Below the pieces are notes generated by a model. That model saw nothing but the letters and a program-made list of their open reading frames with translations. It ran no database searches and had not been told where the DNA came from. This document shows, one piece after another, positions 23,100 through 34,943 of a stretch of 64,000 nucleotides of DNA (positions within the stretch are counted from its first letter, which is position 1; each line of letters begins with the position of its first letter). This DNA comes from Hymenolepis diminuta (taxonomy: Eukaryota; Platyhelminthes; Cestoda; Cyclophyllidea; Hymenolepididae): the NCBI GenBank assembly GCA_900708905.1, contig CAADRB010000002.1, positions 3,460,365 through 3,524,364 on the forward strand, in the 5' to 3' direction. Both the position numbers and the translations under genes were made by a program.

Positions 23100-26000
23100 A
23101 TAGAGGTTACTTGTTCTACTATTAGCTAAGAACAGAGATGTGTGATTTAGTAATCTGTTTGTTTTGCTCTAAAATGACTACAAAGCCAATGAAAATAACT
23201 CGCGTTAGTTCAAATGTAACGAGTTCATCTTACAACATTTGCGGAACTTATCCAAAATATAAGTAAAGTCTGGCCAATTTTTGGCCTAAACTTATTTAGG
23301 GATTTATTGACCTCAAGTTTGTATTCAAAGTTTAATAGCGTTGTGTCATATGATTAAATAACCCATGACCATTCAATAAATCCATTTATCAGTTTTCAAT
23401 TTTACTCATTAAGCCTGTTAAGGTAAACACAAAGTCTTTTCCAACGAACTACTTTTGTGTGTTCATTATGAGGTACCTGTTTTAACACATCCATTGCCCT
23501 GACTTTTGAAATTTAAAACCTAAATGTCATTGTTTGTTGTCTGACCTTTGAATGATCTAGGCAAACTAACTGGAAGGTGCTGGTTATATTTTTCTTGGAT
23601 TTATAATATACTCATCCTCTGCAATTACAACTATGAAGGCAGATTTTCTTTCAAATTAGCTAGCCTCTAAACTATATTATCTCTTATTCACTATGATGCA
23701 ATCCTCAAATCTAAGTTTCCATAATAAGCAAAGATTCATTCTCTGAAGGTATTTGACTGTGGGAATAGCAAATAATTTAGTGTAAACCAAACCTTTTAAT
23801 AAAGAATAGCGTCTTACAAATCTACTTTGCCATTAGAGACAAATTTAATTTGGCCAAAATGTGTCCAGCTAATTCTCAGCGGAATGTTCATATATCATTA
23901 AATTGAGTCTTTCGTCACTAAGAAAAACACCTGTACATTGCAACAGTTATGAGTATTTCGTATCACAATATGAAAGTGGGTGAATCTGGACAAATCTCGC
24001 TTTATTACACAATCTTGACCTCAACTTTAATTAAGTTATAATGTAGCAACATGTGAAGCAAGAGCATAGACAAGAGTTCATCACATCTGAGTTCCATATA
24101 AATGTTAAATTTCAGCATCATCCATTTTTCTAAGAAACAAATGGAAAGAGGCTTCAAAGTTGAATTTACGTTAAACTTTAACTGAGGTCAACACAGTGTA
24201 AATGTAAGCGAAAATCTATCATCCATGGCTGAATGGAAGGGATTTTATTAGATATTCATAAGCTTGTAGTTCTGATTCTCGAATGCCCCTTGAAAAGAAG
24301 CATTTATCAACAATCATTGTGAAAATCCTGGAGTCTCATTGATTGAAAAATTCGCTGTGGCTTTGAATGTGTACCATTGAGAATGAATTTTCAAATCCTT
24401 CACTTCCGAACTAAAAAACGTGCATATTTACTTTATTTACAGTGCTAATTGCTGATTATTGTGTTTATATTCCATTCAAAACGAGTTATAATTTTATTAA
24501 AATTAAATAATTCGCTAGGTACGTTATCGTCCAATAAGAAATATTGATTTCTTTTGATCAAATTGAAATTATCGAAGGCCAACTAGTCCATTAAAATGCG
24601 ATGAGAATCATCAATACAAAAGTGAAAATATAAAGTTTTAACCTTCACAATGACCTGTTCTACTGTTTGTTTTGACTTTAAATATATAATAAACCCATTT
24701 CCATATTATACAACTAATAACAAGATTTAACTTGCAACATCTATCGAACTTAATCAAATCTGATTAAAGGTCAGTAGTAGCAAAAATCATAATTTGTTTA
24801 TGGGTTAGTTGACCCTCAAATTGCACTCAAAGTTCAATACCCAGCGGATGAGATTGTGTCTTGTGCTTGAAATAAGCACAACTACATTGAATTACTCGGA
24901 TACCGATTTTATCGAATTTTAATTTTATACACTGATCCTGTTTTATACACTTGTGAGCTTCCTGTGTGGCCAGTGAGCAACAGGTGGTCCTAGCAGAAAT
25001 TTCCATAAAGACTTCTATATCTTTTTCTTTTTAAATAGATAAATTCAAACTCTGTGGGTGGTTTATTCTACTTCTCAAAGATTTTGTTATGCCCAAAATC
25101 ATATATTTAAGTTTCGGATTGAAGACCAGACCGAATTTGTCACAAATTTCTCCCCTTTTATCCAGTTTCTGACGTGAACAGCGACATACTTCTCAAATTT
25201 GAATGTATTGTGAAAGAAAAAGTGGTCTTTAATAAGACGTTAGACCAAAAAAATGACATGTAATTTCACTTAACTGAAACCGTTGACAAATATCTCCTAT
25301 AATAATTTTGTCATCAAGGATAAAACTTTGGTTAAGACAGAAATGAGAAATATAACTTATGGAGAGCAAGCATAAAAATTTCAAAGAACGGTCGTACATC
25401 AGTAAAGTGTAAACTTACATAACACCTGTAAGGAAAACACCTGTACATTACAGTTTTGGATGCTTCATTTTATGTGTTACATACCACAAGGTAGGCTAAA
25501 TTAAATGAGCCCACTTTATTTCAACATCTTGACCTCAAGAGTTCGTTATTGCTAATGATAATTTTTATGAATCAATGTTCAACATATCAATAAATGTAAC
25601 AAGTTCCCTTTCCTACCAGATCATTTAGAAAGTGTATATAGAACCACCATCAGGGAACCAAGATCATACTTAATTCAAACAAAGGGCTAGAAATAATTAA
25701 GAATTCTTTTTTCGACACACATAAATTTATTGGAAAATAAAAAAGCTCTCATTGTAACTATTGTCAATATGTTTTGTTATGCATGACTATAACAATGTTA
25801 AGATTAACTGTTTAACAGATCATTCTTGTCATTTCCCATAAGTTTTAGCTTAATGATGTTTGTTTTTCATGATTGAAATTCTACACAGAAAATCGAGTTC
25901 AACAAAATTCGAGATAAAGTCAGTGTGAAACAGAATTATGGGTATAATAAAGAACATATAGATACCTAACTTTAAGACCAACTATTCAGCTTCTTGATCA

Positions 26001-26400
26001 AAAATTATTTTATTCATAATTTATTATTTACTTTTAATTTACCATTAACCTAGTCGCGTCTTAAGATTTTAATCAATTAATAAAACCACCTATCTTTATT
26101 CTAACTTAACACTTTTTGGGTTGTAACATTTGTTCAAGATACTCAAACATGACCTAAGGTCGTCATTAATAGATAAAAAGAACTGATTTAATGAGTTTAT
26201 TGACCTTACAATGTAACAGATGGTGTCCTATAATTCAATTAACCCCAGACGTGCGCATAGTGAATCAGCAGATATCGATTTTATTGATTTTCCCTCTTAC
26301 CTGCTGAACCTTATAAGTTGAAAATAAAGACTTTTTTGCTATCTACCTGCGTGCCCAGTACACAGCAGGTGGTCTTAACAGCAATCCGCACAAAATGGTG
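23100..26400 (+). repeat. Decayed tandem duplication, unit about 1.4-1.5 kb, two to three copies
   Basis: AAACACCTGTACATT occurs at about 23926 and 25436 (1510 apart). TTGACC(C)TCAA...TCAAAGTT(T/C)AATA occurs at 23307 and 24809 (1502 apart), with a weaker third TTGACCTTACAAT at 26200. A block with AGCAACAGGTGGTCCTAGCAG at about 24965 recurs as CACAGCAGGTGGTCTTAACAG at about 26360 (about 1390 apart). ATCTTGACCTCAA near 24012 recurs near 25532. The pattern fits old head-to-tail copies, much diverged, with no coding content. Confidence 0.6.
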
Positions 26401-26619
26401 ATTTTCGAAAGCGTGTTGGTGAAAAGGGTTAGGTTGGGGTGAGGGGGATAAAGGAGTCACACCGAGGTGCGAAGAGTGATTTTTAGGTTGATAGTGTTTG
26501 CAATGTGTGAACCTTATGGCTCTTTTACTGCTGTGGGTCAAGACACAAGACCTCTGAGGTCAAGAAATTCGGAATTGAAGTAGAGGGCGGGGGAGAGGAG
26601 AGGGGGGAATTGAGGGTCA

Positions 26620-28080
26620 CCACTTGGGGAGCCATTAAAACTCGATTACAAAATGTAACAGTTTGAAGTGAACCAATTTGATGTAACTTTGTCGGATTAC
26701 GATCTGGAAACGTGAAGGGTTGCTTCGATTGAATTATTGGCAAATACCTCCAAGTATACAATTATATAAATTACTTTGGAAAAAGTTAGAAATTCTTCAT
26801 TTAAAAACAATTATATAACTTTTTAGTTTCGTGAAATATAATACCAGTTTTAGTTTAGTATTCAAAGCAGAAAGAATTGAAATTTACACTATTATATATT
26901 GAAAATTGAATGTTCAAAAGCTTGAAGAGTATGCAAACAGGTTACCCAGGGTGTATAGAATTCCCTCAATTAGAAAGAAATGTTACTCAGAAACAGGCAT
27001 TCCGAGGCTGCTTTGGTACACTTCAAAGGTGGAGATGATTCGATCAAACTCTTTCTCTCTTTTGTTCTCAACCTCTGCACAACGTGAGTCTTTTCTGCTT
27101 GTTGTACATGAGCGTGTGTAAATTGGGTGAAATTGTAGTCACTCATGACAAATCGACAAATTCAAACTTTGATGATCATTAAAAATACTGCCGATAAAAG
27201 AATTTGTTTAAGGCTAAATGTTATTGGCCCGCGGGTTTCAATTATTATGAGTACTAATTAATTTATAAGTGTATCTAAATATATAGCGCATTATATTCTG
27301 CAAACCTCCCCCTCCCCCCCCCCATTACTGCCATTATTTATGGTTGCATATGTATAAATTAAAAGATTAATTCCACTTCTGAATCTTATTCTATTTTTAT
27401 TATGCTATATTTATTTCAACAAAACGTGTCATTCATATGAAAATGAAGTTAATTTTACCACCGTTTATTATCAAGATTACCTACAACTTGGTTTTCAAAC
27501 TTCGCTTAATTCACCATATTGTTGGGAATATGTTTGTTTAAATTTCGTCAACAGTTGATTGCGAAAACATACGACCTAATAAAGTCATTTATTACATTTT
27601 AATTCGACTTAACATTGAAACGCAACGATTAAATCGAGTTTATCATTAAGAAAATGTCTTTCGTCAAGTCTCTAAGGTTTTTTTTCGGTATTTTTTCTTA
27701 TTTTTATTTGTATTTTTAGAATTGATTTTCATTTTGAGTAATTGATTTTATTTCAGCCTTTGTATCTAATTAACCACTAACGAGTTTATCATTTATTCAT
27801 TATCATTTTCGAACTGTGATTAATCTAATATCTTTTCTCCATGTCGATTAAATTATTACAAAGTAAATAAATTCTTATTAACGCACTCCGAAATTCCCTT
27901 TAATTTAATGTTTTTCTAATCGCCATAATTTAAATCAAATTCATGAAGCAGATCAGTTTGATTATTCCTTTATTAATATTACTTTGACTATTAATTGATT
28001 CATTCCAAAATCCATAGGAGGAGCGTTTCCCAAAATTTACTAAGCTTTTCAAATTATAAATGAATAATCTCAAAACTTAC
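26620..28080. other. Non-coding AT-rich stretch
   Basis: No gene recognised. A purine-rich low-complexity tract lies just left of it (about 26578-26615), and a C-run with CCCCTCC is at 27307-27324. Confidence 0.5.
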
Positions 28081-28825
28081 CCGCTCTTTAACCCCTTAAC
28101 GAGTCGGAAAAAATGATTTATTTAGTCACAAGGAGTGATTTTTCTGCAAAATACCCACCACACACTCAGCAACAAGTGCGCATCACATTTTTCGCAGCAA
28201 GGGACAAAACCAAACCCGAACTAGAGCTATTTTTTTAGTCTAAACTATTTTTCTCACACAAAGCACAGGAGTTTAATTGTGTGTGAGCACGTATATGAGC
28301 TCACGCCTGTTCCCTCCTAGTAACTTGTGCGCGAAGAGAGTAACGAAATGGCTTATAAATTTTGTATGTGCGCGAGCATGAGAATTGTAGTGATGACAGC
28401 GGTGTTAGTATTGAGAGAGGGCAAATCTCCTATGATGCGAAATTGAGATTATGTGCCCACCCCTCTCGCATAAACATGAACTACTGGAGCACTGCAATAC
28501 ACTCTGCAATGAAGTGAAATCGAAATGTAACAATGTACCTCACACATAATCGCATCATTTTCTCTCATTCTTTGCGCCCGTCCTCAACTCAGAACACCAG
28601 TTCTCACATCGTGAGAACTGGCTCTATCAACTGGTATTTGTGTGCGCTTGTCTATCGTATATGCAATGAGGTACATCGAATACGCTGCACGCGGCTTGTG
28701 TGTGCAAAGCACTGATTGGATAATCCGCTCTCACCTTAGGGTGATGGGTGTGTGGCTATGTCAATGGAAAGGGGGAGGAGGGGGAGATTGTGAACGTATA
28801 GCCATGTCTAGTTTTGTGACATCAC
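28080..28825. other. GC-richer island ending at an assembly gap
   Basis: Composition is clearly richer in G+C and CpG than the flanks, with short inverted repeats (GTGAGC ... GCTCAC near 28285-28305 and the hairpin at 28597). It ends in a G-rich tract (28766-28787) shortly before the 171-base N gap. No protein family is recognised; open frames crossing the gap are not evidence. Confidence 0.35.
28597..28621. repeat. Perfect 11-base inverted repeat
   Basis: CCAGTTCTCAC and GTGAGAACTGG are exact reverse complements separated by ATC. A strong hairpin or dimeric protein site in an otherwise unassigned GC-richer island. Confidence 0.7.
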
Positions 28826-28996
28826 NNNNNNNNNNNNNNNNNNNNNNNNNNNNNNNNNNNNNNNNNNNNNNNNNNNNNNNNNNNNNNNNNNNNNNNNNNN
28901 NNNNNNNNNNNNNNNNNNNNNNNNNNNNNNNNNNNNNNNNNNNNNNNNNNNNNNNNNNNNNNNNNNNNNNNNNNNNNNNNNNNNNNNNNNNNNNNN
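28826..28996. other. Assembly gap (171 N)
   Basis: Unresolved bases inside the GC-richer island. Confidence 0.99.
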
Positions 28997-29883
28997 AGAG
29001 CGATCTATCAGGAGTTTAGAACTTGAGTATCTCAATCTGATCCGCAAATTTTATTGGAGATAAAAAATAAATAAAAATGAACTGCTTTCTTGTCATTTTA
29101 GCAGTTGATTATTTCCTCATTGGACCGGAGATACTTGATCTGGATAAACTAAAGATTCGCGTTTGAAACTTTCCGAATGAATTACAAATTATTACTGATA
29201 CTACTAATGGTATATTGCTATCTTAAGTTATGAGGGAGAAACTAACCGCAATGAACGACAATATAGTTCTGATAGAGGATGCGAACGGGTGAAAATTAGG
29301 GGACAAAAACCAAAAATCTTGCTTCATCTGAACTCTGGATGCATTAGGCTACCTATATTTTCCCCTAGATGTATTTCAACGTATCGGGATCTAATTCCAA
29401 CATCATAACTGTAAGCTTAGATTTCTGAGAGTTAATTTCCGGTGTATTCAAAACTAACCGGTCCATTTATTGAATTGAGAGATGGGCCATCAAAACTCTG
29501 TAGTCAAGGAGCAGTTACCGTCTAGGATATTCTGCTATCACAAATCACGTATCATTAGTCCTGCGTAAGTTAGAATTTTATAATTCGTTTTCTGAAAGGG
29601 ATGCTGTTTAAGTGAGTCTGTTAGAGCTCATTCGCCAAGAACTTTTCAAGAGTAAAATACGTTGAGAAAAATTGTCCGCGGTAAAGAACTTAACTTTTCT
29701 CAGTAGAGAATGCTTTTCTATTTGATTAAGACCTTTTAAAGAAGTGTCCGAGTTTTCAAATTTGGTGATTCGACCAAATAAAATGAATTTTATTGTTCCT
29801 TCAATTGAAACAAGTTAATTTAGAATACCTATAAGTCAAACCTGAGAAATTTTTTAGTCATTAAAATTATCGTGGGTTAACCC

Positions 29884-30950
29884 TCAAGAGCTGATCATAA
29901 CTAATCAGATTAGGGTTACAGTTATCTGCGTACCTTGAGTGATAACACCGTGATATCAGACTTACGAAATTATCAAATGCAGAGGGCGTGGAGAGTGGTT
30001 TATGAGACTTCTAAGGGAGAATTTACTACGTATGTGGAAGGTATGTGTAGGAGAGAATTTTTAAATATTCTTTTTAGTTTTTGCAGTGCTCCATGGATTA
30101 ACTTTCGGGAGCTGAATATAACTAGCCAGGTAGAGAATTCACAAGTATAAAAACTGACAATGACATCACATTATCAAATAGAAAGGCATTGCAGCGAGTA
30201 ACAGTTTTGCTTTACTAGTTTTAGAATATGAGTGAAATTTGAACGATTGGAGAAATTCAAACTTGTATATATTTTCAGATAAAAAAGAGAAAATCTCTTG
30301 AGCATGAATGGTCTAAAGCAATAGACAGCAAAACATTATCCTGATTAATAAAAGAATGCTAATGCGAATTAAATATCATAGGGCAAGAGGAAAAAATAAG
30401 TTAGCGGTTTTCTGATTATCCCGAGAAATTTCAATCCACGTTGGAAATAATAATAAATGAATTATGATACGTTTTCAGTTGTAATTCTAAGGACAGCAAG
30501 GTTAGTTTAAATCGATTTGTCAAAAAATCTAATGGTATGGTAGGTTAATCATTTTGGCTGCATGAAAAGAAGCATTTTAAAGCCATAAAATCATAAACCA
30601 ACTTTAAAAAATCTCTGTGCCTTCTAAATAGCATTGCATTTTGTTCATTACTTATAAGAGATTTGGAACTATTTCCAAATGGATATTTTTATTGGAAAAA
30701 TTACTAATGATAAATGAAATTCTTGATTACAGAAAGATACCACCGGATTGGCTTTCAAGAATTGGTCATGACAAGTCAGATATTACGGTCTTCTTCAGCC
30801 CAATTAAGTTGCTAGATTGGAGACACTTGAGAATACATATCTCGAATGACAAGACAATGTAATATCAGGTTTACAGGATTATCGAATACAGAGACAGCAC
30901 AATGAGTGGTTTATGGGGCTTGTCAGGATGAATTTAGTGTGTGAGCGAGA
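29884..30950 (+). repeat. Short repeat unit present two or three times
   Basis: GAGCTGATCATAACTAATCAG at 29888 recurs as GAGCTGAATATAACTAGCCAG at 30109. ATATCAG...A(T/G)TATC(A/G)AAT with CAGAG and AGTGGTTTATG is at 29953-30005 and again at 30862-30917 (909 apart); a weaker partial copy is at about 30158-30190. Unit length and origin are unknown. Confidence 0.5.
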
Positions 30951-31115
30951 GACCAATCACAGTAACCGCCGGTGGGAGGAGAGAATGATTTGCGCAGAGG
31001 TTTGGGTGCATCATATTTCACATGACACCGACGACACGAAGAAACGCAACACCGCCACCTCCGCCCTACCCCCACTGCCCCTAAACGCAGGCAACACAGT
31101 CACCTACGCGTGAAT
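30915..31115. other. Small GC-richer patch
   Basis: About 200 bases with higher G+C (a run of ACCGCCACCTCCGCC-like sequence near 31045). It contains one 66-codon open frame without recognisable motif. Confidence 0.3.
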
Positions 31116-32406
31116 GGACCAGTTTGACAAGGTAAAAGTAGAGGAAAAAAGAAATGGGATAGAAGATAGGAAATATGACATTAAATCTCACATACGGGAT
31201 CTTCAATGTTACAGTTTTTGGATATATTCAATATGCAATAACAGACATTACATTTTATCACAAAATAATCAGTTTTGCTTGTATTAAAATAAGATCTGGA
31301 CAGAGATGTCGAAATTTCAATACGACATTTACAAATGGGATTGTAAGTGGTTTCTCTTTGTTATTTACACCCTCAAGATACTTGAAGAGTTAATCCAGAT
31401 TAGAGAATAGCCTTTGCGTTGATTTGGGGGACATTTGCATTGTCGGTTTCTATATATGAAAGTCTGCACTCACTCGTATTTTCACTGTCAAATTTCACAG
31501 ATCAGTTCTAATTTGTTTGAAACCCGAAGTGGGCTTACGTCTTAAATTTCACGATTTTAGAGATTGAATAGTGGTAAAACTTCGAAATTCATAGCTGATA
31601 TAGGCAAAGGCCGATAATAATAACGGACACAACTATTCTTATCATATACGGACAGAGGCGAGAATGTAATGTAGAAAGTAAGGTTAAGTAAATCTGACTT
31701 TTTAATACATCTCATTTTGATGTCTTTTGCAGGCACATTAAATGGGGATAATTCAAATAAACTAACAGTTGTTACAGTTGTGTTGTACAGTTCATGTTAA
31801 TACAAAAAACTTAAAGAACTCTCAAGATTGTGACCTGACGTCCAAGATCTGGGTTCATAAGATAAATTACAGTAAAGTGCTTTTATTGTTGGCTCAAGTT
31901 AAATTTATTGGACTGATGGGAAAATTACCAAGGAACATGCTAGTTTAAAATTAAGTTTACCAGTAGTTGCTCCATTGAGTGACAAAGTTGTTAAATGTGA
32001 TTTCCTTCCGATTTGTCTTGCCAAATAAAGTAATTTTTGCTTGGGATTCAAATAATTATCCTTATTTTCAAGATTGATAAACTTCTCTAATATTTTAGAC
32101 TCGAAAATCAGTCATCAGTAATGTAAGAAGGATAAAAATCGGCAATTAAATATTATGATATCACTTCCTTTACAAATTAAATGAAAGTGAAAAGTTTCCT
32201 CTATTTTTCATCAATTAATTTACCAATAATCATAAAGTTTAAAATACTGGTAATCTTACTATTAATCCGCAATATTAATGACAAATTTGTTTACGATTTA
32301 AACAAAATGAAGTCAACTGAAAAGTATTAATTTAGACCTTTAACTGCGTGCTGTTATTTGTATCGACTTAGATTATTTTTAAACTTCCTTGAAAAATTAA
32401 GGCCAA
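31116..32406. other. Non-coding stretch upstream of poly(A) polymerase paralogue A
   Basis: AT-rich, no gene or clear promoter motif seen; it presumably contains the promoter of the gene at 32407. Confidence 0.45.
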
Positions 32407-34943
32407 ATGATTGTAATTACCATTGATCAGAATAGACGAACCGACTCTAATTTCCCATCCCTTGAACAAACACTTGAAAATATGAGTGATTTCCAATCTT
32501 CAAAAAGGAGGCAAAAGCTTAATTTGCTGCAATCCGTTGCTGATGCTTGGATCCAATGCGAAGCTGCGAGGAAAAAGCTGATGGTCTCTGATGGGCCTTA
32601 TAGGGGGAAAATTATCCCATTTGGACCCTATTGCCAGGGAATTAATACCAAAGATGAAGATAACGGCGTCTTACTAGTTACCCCAAAGTGGATTTCACAG
32701 AAATCCTTCTTTTTTCTCTTTGCCGAGATGTTGAGGTTCAAGGAATCTGTGGAGTATGTTTTATGCCTTAAAGGCCACAATTTGATAAGGACAAAAATTG
32801 CAGGCATAAAGTTTGATATAGTCCTTGCCAAACTGCACATGAACAATGTCCCGGGCAATTTTAAAATATCCGAGACAACCGATGCATCACTTTTTATTGA
32901 TTTTATCAATGAGAAACGTATTTGTGGAATAATAAATGCGTCTTTTATACTTACTATGGTTTACTCCAAACAGGTCTTCAAAACAGCACTTAAAACTCTA
33001 AAACTGTGGGCCAAAGAATGTGGAATATTTTCGAATACCCTGAGATATTTAAATAATTTCAATTTGGCCATCATGACTTGCCGAATTTGTCAACTCTTCC
33101 CAATGGAACCAGTAGAGAGAATTGTGTACCACTTCTTCCGAATTTATAGCCAATGGAACTGGAGCGAACCAATCCTAATGAACTCCTCTGTGCTTTTACA
33201 AACTGTAGGTTCTCATTAACTTTTCCTTTTAAAATTTTAATTAATATTATACCTATAGTCGAATATCTCGAATAAATACTATCGAATGCCGATTGATGAG
33301 GAAGGACCGTCGAAGGTAAACATATTCATTCGTTTCGGAGGAAAAATGAATCTTCTTTGTCGTATGATTAAGGATTACGGTAAGTTATTCTTTAATAAGT
33401 AAATGAGTGTCATTTATAATTTTACTTATACAATGTTACGTTAGTTCATTTTCGTGTTTTAACTGACCTTTGCAGATTTTAAATTCATTTTAATATCTTT
33501 TTCAAGAGCAGGGATTGTTTGCATTTCCTCTTTGATATTAGAATGTGTATTTGTGACAAATTTAGAACGACTAGGACAAATTATTTCTCCGTTTATTTAT
33601 AATTTATTCATGATATTCGGACAAATGAATGTATAGTAACCGTCAAGAGGAATCAGTTTGGGGAATGGACAAGTAGCTTTGGTCCACTGGATTTAGGATT
33701 TTTACCTCTGTTCTCACCTCAGAAAAGATCTAAAGGGTCCACTGAAGAGACACACTGAATATGGTATGAGGATGACATTCTGATATGTGGTGCTTTAGCC
33801 ACCAATATTTTTATTGGACATTGGAAGCCATTGCTGATCATTGCATCGGAGGAACATTGATCCTGTCAGTAGTGCAAAAGTTACTTTTTGTGAACATTCG
33901 CACATACTTGGTAACTTTGCACTCCATCGTTTTCTTTAAAATTCTCTTGAGGTGTAGATTTATATCTTTACAGACTGTACTAGATATTATTTTATATTTT
34001 ATCTACGACAGCCAGATCAAACAAAGATTTTCTTGGTCTCTTGCGCGATTTGCCCTAGCTATGACTTTGCGTAGGTTTTCTTTCAAGTTCTCCTTGGTAA
34101 CTAATGACTTAAAAGAAATTTCAGGATAGTCGAGCCTGGAAGAATTTCATAGCAGTCCAAATTCTCTATTCAGATTAAAATCCCTAATATATCATTTAAG
34201 CACTTAACTATCAAATCATATTTTTTCTGAAATTTTGATAATTTTGTAGTCATTGCCAATTGGGCATGACAATGACAGTCACAGAACTTTATAGGCGGCA
34301 TAATAATTTCAGAAAATGGAAGCTTTAATGTCGATATTCTGTAGAATTCTTTCAATAGCATATTAATTATTTTGTCTGATTTTTCTTAGCCATGATTTTC
34401 CTTATAATTCCTCCTGGTTTTTATCATAAAAAGCTTCCATAATTGACCATAAACGTAGATCAAATAATATGGATTTTCCTCCCTAACTGAACTGTATTTT
34501 TTCCCGTAAATTTAGGCTTCAAGAGAATGCTAGATATTATGAATCGTGATCATCCATGGTCTTATCTCTTTGAACGAAAAACATTTTTCCATACTTATCC
34601 CTATTATTTTGCTATTTCTTTTAATTGTCCAAATGAGCAGACTTTTGATATGTGGTGTCCAGTATTTAAAATCTACGTACGCAATCGTGCAACACTTTAT
34701 GAGAAAAAACGCAATGTGGACTTCGTACATGTAAATTGCAGAGCCTTTGATGAAGCAGTCGATAAAGATGGTCAAGGTTGTACTAAAACGTGGTTTATCG
34801 GAATTAAATTCTGTGGGTATCCAAATTATTTTGATGATATTGTGGATGACAAAATCCATGACTGCAGAGTATCCATAAAATCATTCAAGAAGTTAGTAAT
34901 TTTTTTGCATAAAAAATATTCCTTGAATTGGTTATTCTTCTAA
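32407..34943 (+). CDS. Poly(A) polymerase paralogue A, active site degenerate
   Basis: Related to canonical nuclear poly(A) polymerase (PAPOLA type), which adds the poly(A) tail to pre-mRNA. Exons 32407-33204, 33259-33379, 34516-34943 (introns 54 and 1136 bases, phases 0 and 1); 448 residues. Nucleotidyltransferase region about residues 30-145, central domain to about 300 (TLKLWAKECGIFSNTL, RIVYHFFRIYSQWNW), RNA-binding-like domain about 310-435 (TKTWFIGIKF). The usual FGS motif reads PFGPY (Ser to Pro, residue 74), and the catalytic Asp pair ADID reads EDNG (D85 kept, second Asp is G87). The third Asp is kept (D137, KFDI). From known PAP chemistry it should be inactive or nearly so. The last exon has a possible donor (GTTAGT at about 34892) just after the RNA-binding-like domain, so a further exon is possible. 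Start could also be the Met at residue 26. A possible poly(A) signal is at 35040. Confidence 0.8.
33380..34515 (+). other. Intron 2 of poly(A) polymerase paralogue A
   Basis: 1136 bases against 96 in the paralogue, so it has grown by insertion or the other has shrunk. A 114-codon open frame at 33785-34129 shows no family motif and is taken as chance. Confidence 0.65.

Noticed and set aside
28642..29047. Open frames crossing the N gap
   Set aside because: Most of their length is unresolved bases, so they are not evidence of coding.
33785..34129. 114-codon open frame inside intron 2 of poly(A) polymerase A
   Set aside because: Hydrophobic chance frame; the exons on each side join in phase without it.
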